Shown here in pieces: positions 8,693 through 17,495 of a stretch of DNA of 32,715 bases (position 1 is the stretch's first letter; every line of letters begins with the position of its first letter). This DNA comes from an uncultured Alphaproteobacteria bacterium. GTDB lineage: Bacteria > Pseudomonadota > Alphaproteobacteria > Rhizobiales > Aestuariivirgaceae. The stretch is from assembly GCA_937873445.1 (NCBI GenBank), contig CALMWF010000003.1, positions 1 to 32,715 of the forward strand, given 5' to 3'. The notes beneath the pieces are model-generated. The model had not been told where the DNA came from and did no database searches. It saw only the letters and a program-made list of their open reading frames with translations. The position numbers were made by a program, and so were the translations under genes.

Positions 8693-11600
8693 TCAGCTCT
8701 CCATGGTCATCAGGGCCGCATTGCCACCAGACGTTGTGGTGTCGGTGGAGCATACACGCTCCACGGCAAACCGCGCGAGGTAATGGGGCCCGCCGGCCTT
8801 GGGGCCGGTGCCGGACAGACCCTCGCCGCCAAAGGGCTGCGCCCCCACCACGGCACCAATCTGGTTGCGGTTGACATACATGTTGCCCACCTTGACAAGC
8901 CGCCGCACCGTGGCCGCCGTGCTCTCGATGCGGGTGTGTAGGCCCAGCGTAAGGCCGAAGCCCGTGGCGTTCAGCATGGCGCACACCTCCGGCAGTTCGC
9001 TGGCCTGATAACGCACCACATGCAGCACCGGCCCGAATACCTCGCGCTTCAGGGTGCTGATGCCGGGCAGTTCATAGGCCACGGGGGCAACAAAACTGCC
9101 CTTCCCCGTCTCGTTGGGCAGCATCACCTCATGGATCAGCCGGCCCTCCTTCATCATTCGCGCCTTGTGCGACTCCAGCGTGGCCCTGGCCTCCTCGTCA
9201 ATGACCGGCCCCACATCGGTGCCATAGTCCATGGGATCACCCAGCTTCAGTTCCGCCATGGCCCCGGCCAGCATGGTCACCACCTTGTCGGCCACATCCG
9301 CCTGCACGAACAGAATGCGCGCCGCCGAACAGCGCTGGCCCGCCGAGTCGAAGGCCGAGGCCACCACATCGCGCACCGTCTGTTCCGGCAGGGCCGAAGA
9401 GTCGATGATCATGGCGTTCATGCCGCCGGTTTCGGCAATGAGCGCGGGGATGGCCCCGTCGCGCTCGGCCAGCGCCCGGTTGATGAGGCGCGCCGTGTCA
9501 TTGGAGCCGGTGAAGGCCACACCGGCCAGCGCCGGGTGCGCCAGCAGCACCCTGCCCACCCGCGCCCCGTCGCCGGGGGCGAGATGCAGCACCGCGGCGG
9601 GAACCCCCGCCTGGTGCAACAGCTTCACCGCCGCGAAGGCCACCAGCGGCGTCTGCTCGGCGGGCTTGGCCACCACCGCATTGCCCGCCGCCAGCGCGGC
9701 CGCCACCTGACCGGTGAAAATCGCCACCGGAAAGTTCCACGGGCTGATGCAGGCAAACACGCCGCGGCCATGCAGGCTCATCTCGTTGCGCTCACCCGTC
9801 GGCCCCGGCAGGGTCAGCACGCCCTCGAAGTCTTTGCGCGCCTCGCTGGCGTAATAGCGCAGGAAGTCCACCGCCTCGCGCAGGTCGCTCTGGGCATTGT
9901 CCAGCGTCTTGCCGGCCTCGCGCACCAGAAGCGCCATGAGCTGCGCCCGGTTTTCCTCATAGAGGTCGGCGGCCCGTTCCAGAATGGCGGCGCGCCTTGC
10001 TCCGCCCAGCCCGTCCCAGTCCACCTGTGCCGCCGCCGCGCTGTCCATGGCGCGGGCCGCATCGGCATCGGTAATGTCATGCACCACGCCCACCGTCACG
10101 CCGCGGTCATGCGGGCTGGTGATGGGCCGTGCCGCCCCTTCCTGGATCACCCTGCCGTCGACGATGGCCCCGGCCTTCAGCGGCGTGGCCAGATGCTTCG
10201 CCATTTCGGCAACAAGCGGCGCGCGGCTGGAATTACGCCACAGCGGCAGGCCCGCCGAATTCTTCCGGCCCGGAAAAATATCGCGCGGGGCGGCAATGCG
10301 CGGATGCGGAATGGCGGCCAGTTGCGCCACCTCGGCCACCGGATCACCAACAATGTCGGCGATGGGTGCCTCATCATCGGCCAGCCGGTTGACGAAGGAG
10401 GTGTTGGCGCCATTCTCCAGAAGCCGCCGCACCAGATAGGCCAGGAGATCCTCATGGCTGCCCACCGGCGCATAGATGCGGCAGGGAATGTTCATCTTGT
10501 CCTTGCCCACCACGAGTTCATAAAGCGCCTGGCCCATGCCGTGCAGGCGCTGGAATTCAAAGCGCCGGTCGGCCCCTGCCATCACCGCCACCGCCGCCAG
10601 CGAATGGGCATTATGGGTGGCAAATTGCGGATAGATGACATCGCGCCGCGACAGCAGATAGCGCGCCGAGGCAAGGAAGCTCACATCGGTGTTCACCTTG
10701 CGGGTGAACAGCGGATAATCTTCAAAGCCCGCCTCCTGGGCGCGCTTCACCTCGGAATCCCAATAGGCCCCCTTGACCAGCCGCACCGGCAGAATGCGGC
10801 CCTGCCGCGCACCCAGTTCCGCCAGCCATTCCAGCACCGCCAGACCCCGGCGGCTGTAGCTCTGCACCGCCAGGCCAAGCCCGTTCCACCCGGCAAGGCT
10901 CGGCGCCGCACAGGCCCGCTCAAACAGGTCCAGCGAAATGTCGAGGCGGTTCACCTCCTCGGCGTCGATGGTGAGGCCGATATTGTGGTGCTTTGCCGCC
11001 TCGGCCAGCCGGATCACGGCGGGCAGAAGCTCATTCATCACCCGGCCTTCCGTCTTCACCTCATAGCGCGGATGCAGCGCCGACAGCTTGACCGAAATGG
11101 ACGGGCGGCCAAACACATCGCCCCCCTTGGCCGACTGGCCCACCGTGTGCAGCGCCGCCTCATAGGACTTGAAATACTTGGCGGCGTCAGCCGCCGTCAT
11201 CGCCGCCTCGCCCAGCATGTCATAGGAATGGCGATAGCCCTCCGCCTCGCGCTTGCGGGCAATGGTCAGCGCCTCCTCGATGGTGCGGCCCATGACAAAC
11301 TGCTTGCCCATGATCTTCATGGCCTGGCGCATGGCCTGGCGGATGAAGGGTTCGCCGGAGCGGGTCACCAGTTTTTTCATGAAGCCGGTGGGGTCGTGGC
11401 GGGTGCCCTGCCCCAGTTCCACAATGCGGCCCGTCAGCATCAAGCCCCAGGCCGAGGCATTGACAAAGAGCGAGTCCGACTGGCCGAGATGGCCGGCCCA
11501 GTCCTTGTTGCCGATCTTGTCGGCAATGAGCTTGTCGGCGGTTTCGGCGTCGGGAATGCGCAGCAGCGCCTCGGCCAGACACATCAGCACCACGCCCTCT

Positions 11601-11815
11601 TCCGACGACAGCGAATATTCCTGCATGAAGGCGTCGATGGTGCCCTGGGCATGGCGGCCGGCGCGCACCGCCTGCACCAGCCTGCGGGCCAGCGCCTGCA
11701 CCTCGGCATCCTCCGCGCCGGAGAGTCGCGCCCGCTCGGCCAGCGCCTTCACGGTTGCGGTTTCATCGGCAAACAGCATAGGATCAATGGCGGCGCGGGC
11801 TTTCGTCTGAACCAT
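8693..11815 (-). CDS. putA: Bifunctional proline dehydrogenase / delta-1-pyrroline-5-carboxylate dehydrogenase
   Basis: A 1040-residue enzyme that oxidises proline to glutamate in two steps, using FAD then NAD+. The proline dehydrogenase barrel (about 140-470) shows RLVKGAYWDSEVKRAQ, FATHNAHSLA and FEFQRLHGMGQALYE. The aldehyde dehydrogenase half (about 520-1010) has the catalytic cysteine near residue 829 (SAGQRCSAARIL) and the Glu of IAETGGMNAMI. There is no N-terminal ribbon-helix-helix DNA-binding domain, so this is not a self-repressing PutA; control likely comes from the divergent Lrp-type regulator. The start is ATG 11815, six bases after a strong GGGGAGGA site; a longer in-frame start at 11857 is disfavoured. 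Confidence 0.97.
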   Translation of the reverse strand: MVQTKARAAIDPMLFADETATVKALAERARLSGAEDAEVQALARRLVQAVRAGRHAQGTIDAFMQEYSLSSEEGVVLMCLAEALLRIPDAETADKLIADKIGNKDWAGHLGQSDSLFVNASAWGLMLTGRIVELGQGTRHDPTGFMKKLVTRSGEPFIRQAMRQAMKIMGKQFVMGRTIEEALTIARKREAEGYRHSYDMLGEAAMTAADAAKYFKSYEAALHTVGQSAKGGDVFGRPSISVKLSALHPRYEVKTEGRVMNELLPAVIRLAEAAKHHNIGLTIDAEEVNRLDISLDLFERACAAPSLAGWNGLGLAVQSYSRRGLAVLEWLAELGARQGRILPVRLVKGAYWDSEVKRAQEAGFEDYPLFTRKVNTDVSFLASARYLLSRRDVIYPQFATHNAHSLAAVAVMAGADRRFEFQRLHGMGQALYELVVGKDKMNIPCRIYAPVGSHEDLLAYLVRRLLENGANTSFVNRLADDEAPIADIVGDPVAEVAQLAAIPHPRIAAPRDIFPGRKNSAGLPLWRNSSRAPLVAEMAKHLATPLKAGAIVDGRVIQEGAARPITSPHDRGVTVGVVHDITDADAARAMDSAAAAQVDWDGLGGARRAAILERAADLYEENRAQLMALLVREAGKTLDNAQSDLREAVDFLRYYASEARKDFEGVLTLPGPTGERNEMSLHGRGVFACISPWNFPVAIFTGQVAAALAAGNAVVAKPAEQTPLVAFAAVKLLHQAGVPAAVLHLAPGDGARVGRVLLAHPALAGVAFTGSNDTARLINRALAERDGAIPALIAETGGMNAMIIDSSALPEQTVRDVVASAFDSAGQRCSAARILFVQADVADKVVTMLAGAMAELKLGDPMDYGTDVGPVIDEEARATLESHKARMMKEGRLIHEVMLPNETGKGSFVAPVAYELPGISTLKREVFGPVLHVVRYQASELPEVCAMLNATGFGLTLGLHTRIESTAATVRRLVKVGNMYVNRNQIGAVVGAQPFGGEGLSGTGPKAGGPHYLARFAVERVCSTDTTTSGGNAALMTMES

Positions 11816-11842
11816 GGTTTCCTCCCCGAAACGGCAGCGACC

Positions 11843-11857
11843 ATGCCATAATTGCAT
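11843..11857. promoter_or_regulatory. Candidate Lrp-type imperfect palindrome upstream of putA
   Basis: The 15-base segment ATGCCATAATTGCAT is an imperfect dyad with ATGC/GCAT ends and an AT-rich centre, the general form of an Lrp-family site. It lies 28 bp before the putA start codon, between putA and the Lrp-type gene. The assignment rests on position and symmetry only. Confidence 0.35.
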
Positions 11858-11862
11858 AAGTG

Positions 11863-11929
11863 TTTTTCACCTATTTTTCTTGCATCTGCCGTGTATTTTC
11901 CTATGATCGGCGGCACAACAGGTGAAAAA
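11863..11929. promoter_or_regulatory. 10-bp inverted repeat flanking the lrp promoter (candidate operator)
   Basis: TTTTTCACCT at 11863-11872 is an exact reverse complement of AGGTGAAAAA at 11920-11929. The two arms bracket the predicted promoter at 11880-11907. The right arm overlaps the Lrp-type gene's ribosome site (AGGTG) and the first base of its ATG, so part of its sequence is constrained for translation. Spacing between arms is 47 bp. Binding by the regulator to both arms could repress its own gene and control putA. Confidence 0.4.
11880..11907 (+). promoter_or_regulatory. Predicted sigma-70-type promoter of the Lrp-type gene
   Basis: TTGCAT (11880-11885), a 16-bp spacer, then TATGAT (11902-11907). 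Transcription would start near 11914, leaving a leader of about 15 nt before the ATG at 11929. Confidence 0.5.
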
Positions 11930-12426
11930 TGCCAGCCAAATTCACGAATCCAGCGAAACTTGATTCCATCGATTTGCAGCTCATCGACGCCCTTCAGGCC
12001 GATGGCCGCATCGCCGTGGTGGACCTTTCGAAGCGCGTCAACCTCTCGCCCACCCCCTGCACCCTGCGCATGCGGCGGCTGGAACAGGACGGCGTCATCA
12101 CCGGCTATCACGCCAGACTGTCGCCCGCCGCCCTCGATCAGGCGCTCATGGTCTTCGTCACCGTCAGCCTGCGCGCCACCGATGAGGCCACCCTCAAGGC
12201 CTTCAATGCGGCGGTGAAGCCGGTACGGCAAATTCTGGAGTGCCACATGCTCGGCGGCGGCTTTGATTATCTGCTGAAGATCCGGGTGCGCGACATGGTG
12301 GAATACCGCGAGATCCTGGGCGGCATCATTGGCGCGCTGCCCATGGTCGAAAGCACGCATTCCTACTTCGTCATGGAGGAGGTAAAGGAGAACGCACAAC
12401 TGCCGATTCCGAAATTCAGGGGATGA
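11929..12426 (+). CDS. Lrp/AsnC family transcriptional regulator, probable PutR
   Basis: A 165-residue protein. The N-terminal helix-turn-helix domain (about 8-65) reads LDSIDLQLIDALQADGRIAV, LSKRVNLSPTPCTLRMRRLEQDGVITGY. The C-terminal RAM ligand-sensing domain (about 75-155) includes VRQILECHMLGGGFDYLLKIRV. Divergence from putA with a 113-bp shared region is the arrangement seen for PutR, the proline-responsive activator of putA in alphaproteobacteria; that role here is inferred from context. The stop codon overlaps the panC start by 4 bases. Good AGGTG ribosome site. Confidence 0.9.
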   Translation: MPAKFTNPAKLDSIDLQLIDALQADGRIAVVDLSKRVNLSPTPCTLRMRRLEQDGVITGYHARLSPAALDQALMVFVTVSLRATDEATLKAFNAAVKPVRQILECHMLGGGFDYLLKIRVRDMVEYREILGGIIGALPMVESTHSYFVMEEVKENAQLPIPKFRG

Positions 12427-13286
12427 CGCCCATGCCAGCGCCGGTGAAGCCAAGGATCGCCCGCACCGTGGAAGCCCTGCGCCGCGAGGTGGCGAAGTGG
12501 CGGCAGGAGGGACTGACCGTCGCCATCGTGCCCACCATGGGTGCGCTGCACGAAGGCCATCTCACCCTCGTCACCGAGGGGCTGAAGCGCGCCGACCGCG
12601 TCATCGTCACCATCTTCGTTAACCCCAAGCAATTCGCCGCCACCGAAGACCTGTCACGCTATCCGCGTGATGAGGAAGCCGATGTGGCCGCCGTGGGCCA
12701 GGCGGGCGCGCAACTGGTCTTCGCCCCGCCGCCCGAGGTCGTCTATGGCCCGCACTTTGCCACCACCGTCACGCTGAAGGGCCCGGCCCGCGCCGGGCTG
12801 GAGGACAAGTTCCGCCCCACTCATTTCGACGGCGTGGCCACCGTGGTCGCCAAGCTGTTCATTCAGTCGGGGGCCGACTATGCCATGTTCGGCGAGAAGG
12901 ACTATCAGCAGCTCATGGTGGTCACCGCCATGGCCCGCGACCTTGACATCCCCATTCAGGTGATTGGCATCCCCACCGTGCGCAATGAGGATGGCCTCGC
13001 CCTGTCGTCACGCAACCGCTACCTCAGCAAGCATGAGCGCCATCAGGCCAGCGCCATTCACAAGAATCTGGAACAGGCCGCCGAGAAAATCCGCCGTGGC
13101 GTCAACCCGCAGACCGCCACCCGCGCCGCCGCCCGCTCGCTCACCACGCTGGGCTTCATGGTGGATTATGTGGCCGCGCGAAACGCCGCGACTCTCGCCG
13201 TGCCGAAGGAGCCGGGTGAACCGCTCCGCCTGCTTGCCGCCGCCCGCCTGGGCGCAACCCGCCTTATCGACAACGTATCGGTGTAG
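12423..13286 (+). CDS. panC: Pantothenate synthetase
   Basis: A 287-residue enzyme that joins pantoate and beta-alanine, using ATP, to make pantothenate for coenzyme A. Family motifs are VPTMGALHEGHLTLV (ATP-binding HxGH), VNPKQFAATEDLSRYPR, FDGVATVVAKLF, FGEKDYQQL and GLALSSRNRYLS. The start ATG at 12423 overlaps the regulator's TGA (ATGA); a second ATG at 12432 is possible. panB is not in the window, and co-transcription with a proline regulator gene is not an obvious functional pairing. The stop abuts the convergent DUF1489 gene. Confidence 0.96.
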   Translation: MTPMPAPVKPRIARTVEALRREVAKWRQEGLTVAIVPTMGALHEGHLTLVTEGLKRADRVIVTIFVNPKQFAATEDLSRYPRDEEADVAAVGQAGAQLVFAPPPEVVYGPHFATTVTLKGPARAGLEDKFRPTHFDGVATVVAKLFIQSGADYAMFGEKDYQQLMVVTAMARDLDIPIQVIGIPTVRNEDGLALSSRNRYLSKHERHQASAIHKNLEQAAEKIRRGVNPQTATRAAARSLTTLGFMVDYVAARNAATLAVPKEPGEPLRLLAAARLGATRLIDNVSV

Positions 13287-13703
13287 CTAGAGCAGACCCA
13301 GCGCCGCCAGTTCTCGCCGCATCGCCTCGCTCATGCCATCGGGCACTTCGCCCTTCTTCAGGTCAGGCGGCGCGTCATCAGCCTCCAGATAACGCCAGCC
13401 CTGAAAGGCCCGCCGGGGCATGGGCCGCACCGCCACCACCCTGGGCTTGAAGACAATGCGGCAGCGCTCCACCCCGTCGCGCCCCCTCACCTTTTCAAAC
13501 GCCTGAATGGGCATGCGGCAGGTGATCATGCCGCGCATCACCCAATAGAGCGAGCCGCCGGGAAGGATCTCGTCCTCGCGCCGGGGCCACATGCGGGTCA
13601 CATGGTCAAGCGTGTCCAGGCCCTTGCGCGCGTCCCTCACCCACTGCCGCAGCTCTGCCACTTCCGACACACCCACACACAGTTTGACCAGATGCAACGC
13701 CAT
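13287..13703 (-). CDS. DUF1489 family protein
   Basis: A 138-residue cytoplasmic protein matching the alphaproteobacterial DUF1489 family from memory: MALHLVKLCVGVSEVAELRQW at the N-terminus, TRMWPRREDEILPGGSLYWV, ITCRMPIQAFEKVRG and the basic-aromatic RRAFQGWRYLEADDAPPDL. No catalytic motif is recognised and its function is unknown. I chose ATG 13703, preceded by GGCGGAAGAG, over an upstream start at 13754 that adds no conserved sequence. Its stop codon directly abuts the panC stop on the other strand, so neither gene has room for its own terminator. Confidence 0.85.
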   Translation of the reverse strand: MALHLVKLCVGVSEVAELRQWVRDARKGLDTLDHVTRMWPRREDEILPGGSLYWVMRGMITCRMPIQAFEKVRGRDGVERCRIVFKPRVVAVRPMPRRAFQGWRYLEADDAPPDLKKGEVPDGMSEAMRRELAALGLL

Positions 13704-13795
13704 CTCTTCCGCCCTGAAACTTCCGCTGGAAAGCCGGCCCATTCCTGCTAGCATTTACGCCATGGGCCAGAGCCGCCCGCCCTCAGGGAGATACC

Positions 13796-14002
13796 ATGAA
13801 CAGCGTCGCCAAGGTCATCGAAATTTCCGCCTCCTCCTCCAAGAGCATCGAGGACGCGGTGGAAAACGGCATTCGCCGCGCCGACAAGAACCTCGACAAC
13901 GTCGAGGGCGCCTGGATTCAGGACGTGAAGTGCATCGTCAAGAACGGCAAGATTGCCGAATGGCGGGTGCAGATGAAGGTGACCTTCATCCTCAACGAAT
14001 AG
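13796..14002 (+). CDS. Dodecin (flavin-binding protein)
   Basis: A 68-residue protein of the dodecin family, which assembles as a dodecamer and stores or buffers flavins such as FMN and riboflavin. Features are KVIEISASSSKSIEDAVENGI, then W40, the probable flavin-stacking tryptophan (GAWIQDVKC), and the last strand KIAEWRVQMKVTFIL. The length is typical. AGGGAGATACC precedes the ATG. Its 3' end overlaps the convergent Mrr-like gene by 11 bp. Confidence 0.93.
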   Translation: MNSVAKVIEISASSSKSIEDAVENGIRRADKNLDNVEGAWIQDVKCIVKNGKIAEWRVQMKVTFILNE

Positions 14003-14663
14003 CCGGCCGGGGAGCGGGCGAACCCGGCGTGAAATATCCCGGATCCACCGCCTTGAACTGATAGGACTGGCGCACCGCAACCCCGATATTGTGCCGGATC
14101 ATCAGCGCTGTCAGTTCATCCCCGTTGATCAGCACCACCCGGCGCGACACGGTTTTCACCACTTCGCGCGCCGCCGGCGAGAAATGTGCCGTGGTGACGA
14201 ACACGCCCTTGCCGGCGCGCACGGCCTCCAGACTGCCGATGAAATCACGAACCGCCGAAACCGGCACTATGGCGCCGGGCTTCAGCCGCTTGGCCTGCAC
14301 ATAGATGGCATCAAGCCCCAGTTCGTCGAGGGCGATCAGACCGTCAAGGCCGCCGTCGCCGCTGCGGCCCAGATGCCGCGCCAGATCGCGCCGCCTGCCG
14401 CCATACCCCATGGCCAGCAGCACATCGATGATCAGGCGCTCGAAAAATTGCGGCGTATTCACCTGAATGCGGGCCATCAGCGCCGCGCACAGCCGGTGAT
14501 TGGCGCGGGCATGGGCCTCTGCCACCACGGTTTCCGGTTCATCGGCCTCGCCCGCCGGGGGCGCCACCTCGGCCACCGGGGGAGCGGCCGGCTTGAGCCC
14601 CGGTTTTGCCCCGCTTCCCTGTTCCTGCCAGGCCAGCATCATCTCATAGTAATCGTCTGTCAT
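13992..14663 (-). CDS. Mrr-like restriction endonuclease, catalytic domain only
   Basis: A 223-residue protein. Residues about 70-205 match the Mrr catalytic domain: VNTPQFFERLIIDVLLAMGYGG, GRSGDGGLDGLI with the active-site Asp, IYVQAKR giving the Q-x-K pair of the PD-(D/E)xK fold, then GKGVFVTTAHFSPAAREVV and RVVLINGDELTALMI. E. coli Mrr cuts modified DNA and is about 300 residues, with an N-terminal winged-helix domain. Here that domain is missing: only about 65 residues precede the nuclease, mostly a Pro/Ala/Glu-rich linker. It could be a housekeeping nuclease rather than a defence enzyme. No methyltransferase or specificity gene is nearby. Confidence 0.88.
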   Translation of the reverse strand: MTDDYYEMMLAWQEQGSGAKPGLKPAAPPVAEVAPPAGEADEPETVVAEAHARANHRLCAALMARIQVNTPQFFERLIIDVLLAMGYGGRRRDLARHLGRSGDGGLDGLIALDELGLDAIYVQAKRLKPGAIVPVSAVRDFIGSLEAVRAGKGVFVTTAHFSPAAREVVKTVSRRVVLINGDELTALMIRHNIGVAVRQSYQFKAVDPGYFTPGSPAPRPAIR

Positions 14664-14804
14664 GTGTCCATCCCGAGCGGCGACCCACGCCCCCGCTCAC
14701 AAGCCGCCACAGCCGGACGGTGACACGGGTGCGGCCCCATAAATCCATGATGATAGCCGCCACCATTTAAGATGGCGTTGGATTGCACGGTGAACCAAAG
14801 TGAA

Positions 14805-14829
14805 ATGCCGTGGAGAAAATCCACGGCAT
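14805..14829 (-). terminator. Hairpin terminator of the TPR-SPOR gene
   Basis: A perfect 10-bp stem, ATGCCGTGGA/TCCACGGCAT, around a 5-base loop, 26 bp past the stop at 14855 on the minus strand. The T tract that follows is short (TTTCACTTT), so termination may be partial. Confidence 0.65.
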
Positions 14830-14854
14830 CTCGAATTCGGATCGGCTGCTGCAC

Positions 14855-16120
14855 TCACATGCTGGTGCGCGACACAAAGCAGGAAACACCCTTGGCCTTC
14901 AGCCCGCTGCAGGCTGCCTTGGCATCGTCCTGGGCCTCAAAGGCAAAGCGCACCCGGTAGAACACGCCCTTGGCGCCCAGATCGGCCTTGACCACGCTGG
15001 GTTGCTGGCCGGTGAGAACCTTGTGGGCCTTCTGCATCTTCTTGTAGGTTGACCACGCCGCGTCCTCGCTGGCGGCAGAGGCAATCTGCACGCTCCACCC
15101 GGCAGCAGAAGCCACCGCGGCGGCTTCCGGGCGGGCCGGTTCGGCGCCCTGCACTTCGGCCGGTGCCGCGGCGGGGGAAATGACCGGTGCAGCGGCTTCC
15201 GCCACCACGGGCTTGGCCGGGGCTTTCCGGGTCACGGCTTCGGCGGTGGCCACGGTGCTTTCATCCTGCGGCACCCGGTCGGTGAACTGCTTGACCATGG
15301 TTTTCGGCATGGCGGAAATGGCAGCGGGCTGCAACTCCGGCGGCGGTTCCTGGCCCTTGGGCTTGGCCGACTTGACCATGGTGGAGGCACTGCCCACCAC
15401 GGCAATGGAGGCGGTCTGCATGGGGTCGGCGGCAATGGGCTTGGCTTCCGGAGCCCCGCCCAGCTGCGCCAGGCGCTCACGCGCCGGTTGATAATCAGGT
15501 TTGGCGGCCAGCGCCTGCCGATAGGCCTGGGCTGCATCGCCGGGGCGCTTCAGAGCCTCATAGGTGGCCGCCGTGCCGAAATGCACCCGCGCCGGATCGG
15601 GGTGGTTGTGGCGCAGGGCGCGTTCATAATCCGACAGCGCAAACAGATACTGCCCCGACAGGCGAAGCTGATTGGCCCGGCCCAGATAGGCTTCGGCAAA
15701 TTCGGGATTGAGGAACAGCGCCGAGGTGTAATCCTCGATGGCCTGCGCACTCTGGCCCAGCTTCTGCCGGGCCAGCGCCCGGTTATAGAGCGCCATGGAG
15801 CGCAGCGAAGCCGACATGGCGTCAATCTCCAGCGCCGCCGTATAGTCGGCGACCGCCTTGTCAGGCTGCTTCATCTGCTGAAAGGCCAGGCCCCGGTTCA
15901 GCAGGGCATTGGCCTGCATTTCCGGCGACAGGTCGCGGGCGTTCATCGCCTGCGAATAGAGGCTGACGGCTTCGGCCGCCTGGCCGCCGTTCAGGCTTTT
16001 GTAGGCCTGGGCGGCGAGATCGGCAGAAGACTGGGCTGCGTTGGCAGATCCGGCTGCAGCCACCCATGCGGCAAGAAACACGGAACTCACGGACGCAAAC
16101 ATTACACGGCGCATACTCAT
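14855..16120 (-). CDS. Periplasmic TPR-repeat protein with C-terminal SPOR domain
   Basis: A 421-residue exported protein. The signal peptide is about residues 1-28 (MSMRRVMFASV...SANAAQ). Residues about 30-225 form about five TPR repeats (ANALLNRGLAFQQMKQPDKAVADY, ALYNRALARQKLGQSAQAIEDY, AEAYLGRANQLRLSGQYLFAL). A Pro/Ala-rich linker (about 225-335) follows. Residues about 340-421 are a SPOR domain (GWSVQIASAASEDAAW...GVFYRVRFAF) of the type that binds denuded peptidoglycan at division septa. A cell-envelope or division scaffold role is inferred. It is monocistronic with its own terminator. Confidence 0.88.
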   Translation of the reverse strand: MSMRRVMFASVSSVFLAAWVAAAGSANAAQSSADLAAQAYKSLNGGQAAEAVSLYSQAMNARDLSPEMQANALLNRGLAFQQMKQPDKAVADYTAALEIDAMSASLRSMALYNRALARQKLGQSAQAIEDYTSALFLNPEFAEAYLGRANQLRLSGQYLFALSDYERALRHNHPDPARVHFGTAATYEALKRPGDAAQAYRQALAAKPDYQPARERLAQLGGAPEAKPIAADPMQTASIAVVGSASTMVKSAKPKGQEPPPELQPAAISAMPKTMVKQFTDRVPQDESTVATAEAVTRKAPAKPVVAEAAAPVISPAAAPAEVQGAEPARPEAAAVASAAGWSVQIASAASEDAAWSTYKKMQKAHKVLTGQQPSVVKADLGAKGVFYRVRFAFEAQDDAKAACSGLKAKGVSCFVSRTSM

Positions 16121-16190
16121 GGGCCGGGATCATGAACTGTTAGGGTTAAAACTCCGTTGCCCGATCCGTGTGTGATTTTGACACGCGAAA

Positions 16191-17495
16191 TTAATTCTCT
16201 CGTAACGCGTGGGCAAACTGGTCGGTGAGTGGCTTGAGCAGATAGGACATCGGCGAGCGTGCTTCCGTCTGGATGTAGGCCTCTGCCGACATGCCGGGCT
16301 TCAGCTTGTTTTCACCGAGCTTCTCCAGTTCCTTGGCGGGAATGGTGAGCCTGACCGCATAATAGGGCGGCGAATTGGCATCGGCCCGCACCGTATCGGC
16401 CCCCACCTGCGACACCACGGCATCGATCTCCGGCGTCAGCCGGCGGTTCAGCGCCGGAAAGCGCACCGCCGCCTGCTGGCCCTCGGCCACATTGTCGATG
16501 TCATTGGGCGACACCTGCGCCTGCAACACCAGATCATCACCCTCGGGCGCAATCAGCATGATGGTTTCACCCGGCTGGATAACCCCGCCCACCGTATGAA
16601 TGGCCATCTGGTAAATGGTGCCGGTGATCGGCGCCTTGATGACGGTGCGCACGAGACGCGATGACAGCGCCACACTCTTCTCGCGGAATTCAATCACCTT
16701 GGCTTCCACGTCGCGCAACTGGCCGAGCACCGTGGCGCGCGCCTCCTCATCCACCTGGATGATCTGCAGTTTGAGTTCGGAAATCTTTGACTCGGCCCCT
16801 GCCCGGCCCGCCGTCAGTGCCCCCATCTCGCCTTCAAGCCTGGCCTGCTCGCGTTCCATGGCCAGAACCCGGCTGACCTGCACCAGCCCCTGCTTCTGCA
16901 GCTTGCGCAGGTTTTCCAGCTCCTGCCGGATCAGCGCAATCTGGTCTTTCTTGGAGGTGATCTGCGCGCCATAGCCCGAAAGCTGCTCGTTCACCTGCCC
17001 CACCTGCTGGCTCAGCTGCTCCTTCTTGCCGGACAGCGCCTGTGCCTCGGCCTCCAGCAATTTCTTCTGCCCACTGATGATCTCGGCCAGCGCCGCCTCC
17101 GTCTGGCGTGCGCTGATCTCCGGTGGCAGGATCATGTCGGTGCGGCCGTCGCGCTGGGCTTCCAGCTTCGCCTTCTTCACCAGTATTTCATCAAGCAGGC
17201 CGGAGGTGATGGCCAGTTCGGATTTGGTGTCGGTGTTGTCAAGCCGCACCAGATCCTGCCCGTCGGTCACCCGGTCGCCCTCCTTGACCAGAATGTCGCC
17301 GACAATGCCGCCGTCGCGGTGCTGCACCTTCTTGGAATAGCTTTCCACCATCAGCGTGGCGGGCGCGATGACCGCGCCGTGGAGCCTGGCCAGCATGGCC
17401 CAGCCGCCGAACAGCGCCAGCATGAGGGCCATGGACAGATAACCCCAGCGCAGGATCCGGCGCAGCGACTGGGTGGTGTTGATCAGGCTGGTCAT
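16191..17495 (-). CDS. Type I secretion membrane-fusion protein (HlyD/PrtE family)
   Basis: A 434-residue periplasmic adaptor linking an inner-membrane ABC exporter to an outer-membrane TolC-type channel. One N-terminal span (about 16-36) is followed by a biotinyl-lipoyl-like strand (VQHRDGGIVGDILVKEGDRVTDGQDLVRLD), a long coiled-coil hairpin (about 95-290, rich in E, Q, K and L), and a beta-barrel segment (VIKAPITGTIYQM, GGVIQPGETIMLIAP). The family C-terminus KLKPGMSAEAYIQT is present. Its ATG overlaps the transporter stop (ATGA). Confidence 0.94.
   Translation of the reverse strand: MTSLINTTQSLRRILRWGYLSMALMLALFGGWAMLARLHGAVIAPATLMVESYSKKVQHRDGGIVGDILVKEGDRVTDGQDLVRLDNTDTKSELAITSGLLDEILVKKAKLEAQRDGRTDMILPPEISARQTEAALAEIISGQKKLLEAEAQALSGKKEQLSQQVGQVNEQLSGYGAQITSKKDQIALIRQELENLRKLQKQGLVQVSRVLAMEREQARLEGEMGALTAGRAGAESKISELKLQIIQVDEEARATVLGQLRDVEAKVIEFREKSVALSSRLVRTVIKAPITGTIYQMAIHTVGGVIQPGETIMLIAPEGDDLVLQAQVSPNDIDNVAEGQQAAVRFPALNRRLTPEIDAVVSQVGADTVRADANSPPYYAVRLTIPAKELEKLGENKLKPGMSAEAYIQTEARSPMSYLLKPLTDQFAHALREN

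Noticed and set aside
9020-11851. Very long plus-strand frame (943 codons) opposite putA
   Set aside because: putA is unambiguous with a strong ribosome site; the antisense peptide is His/Arg/Gly-rich and has no domain.
16168-16186. Short inverted repeat CGTGT...ACACG near the membrane-fusion gene stop
   Set aside because: Only 5 bp of stem, no T tract; not enough to call a terminator.
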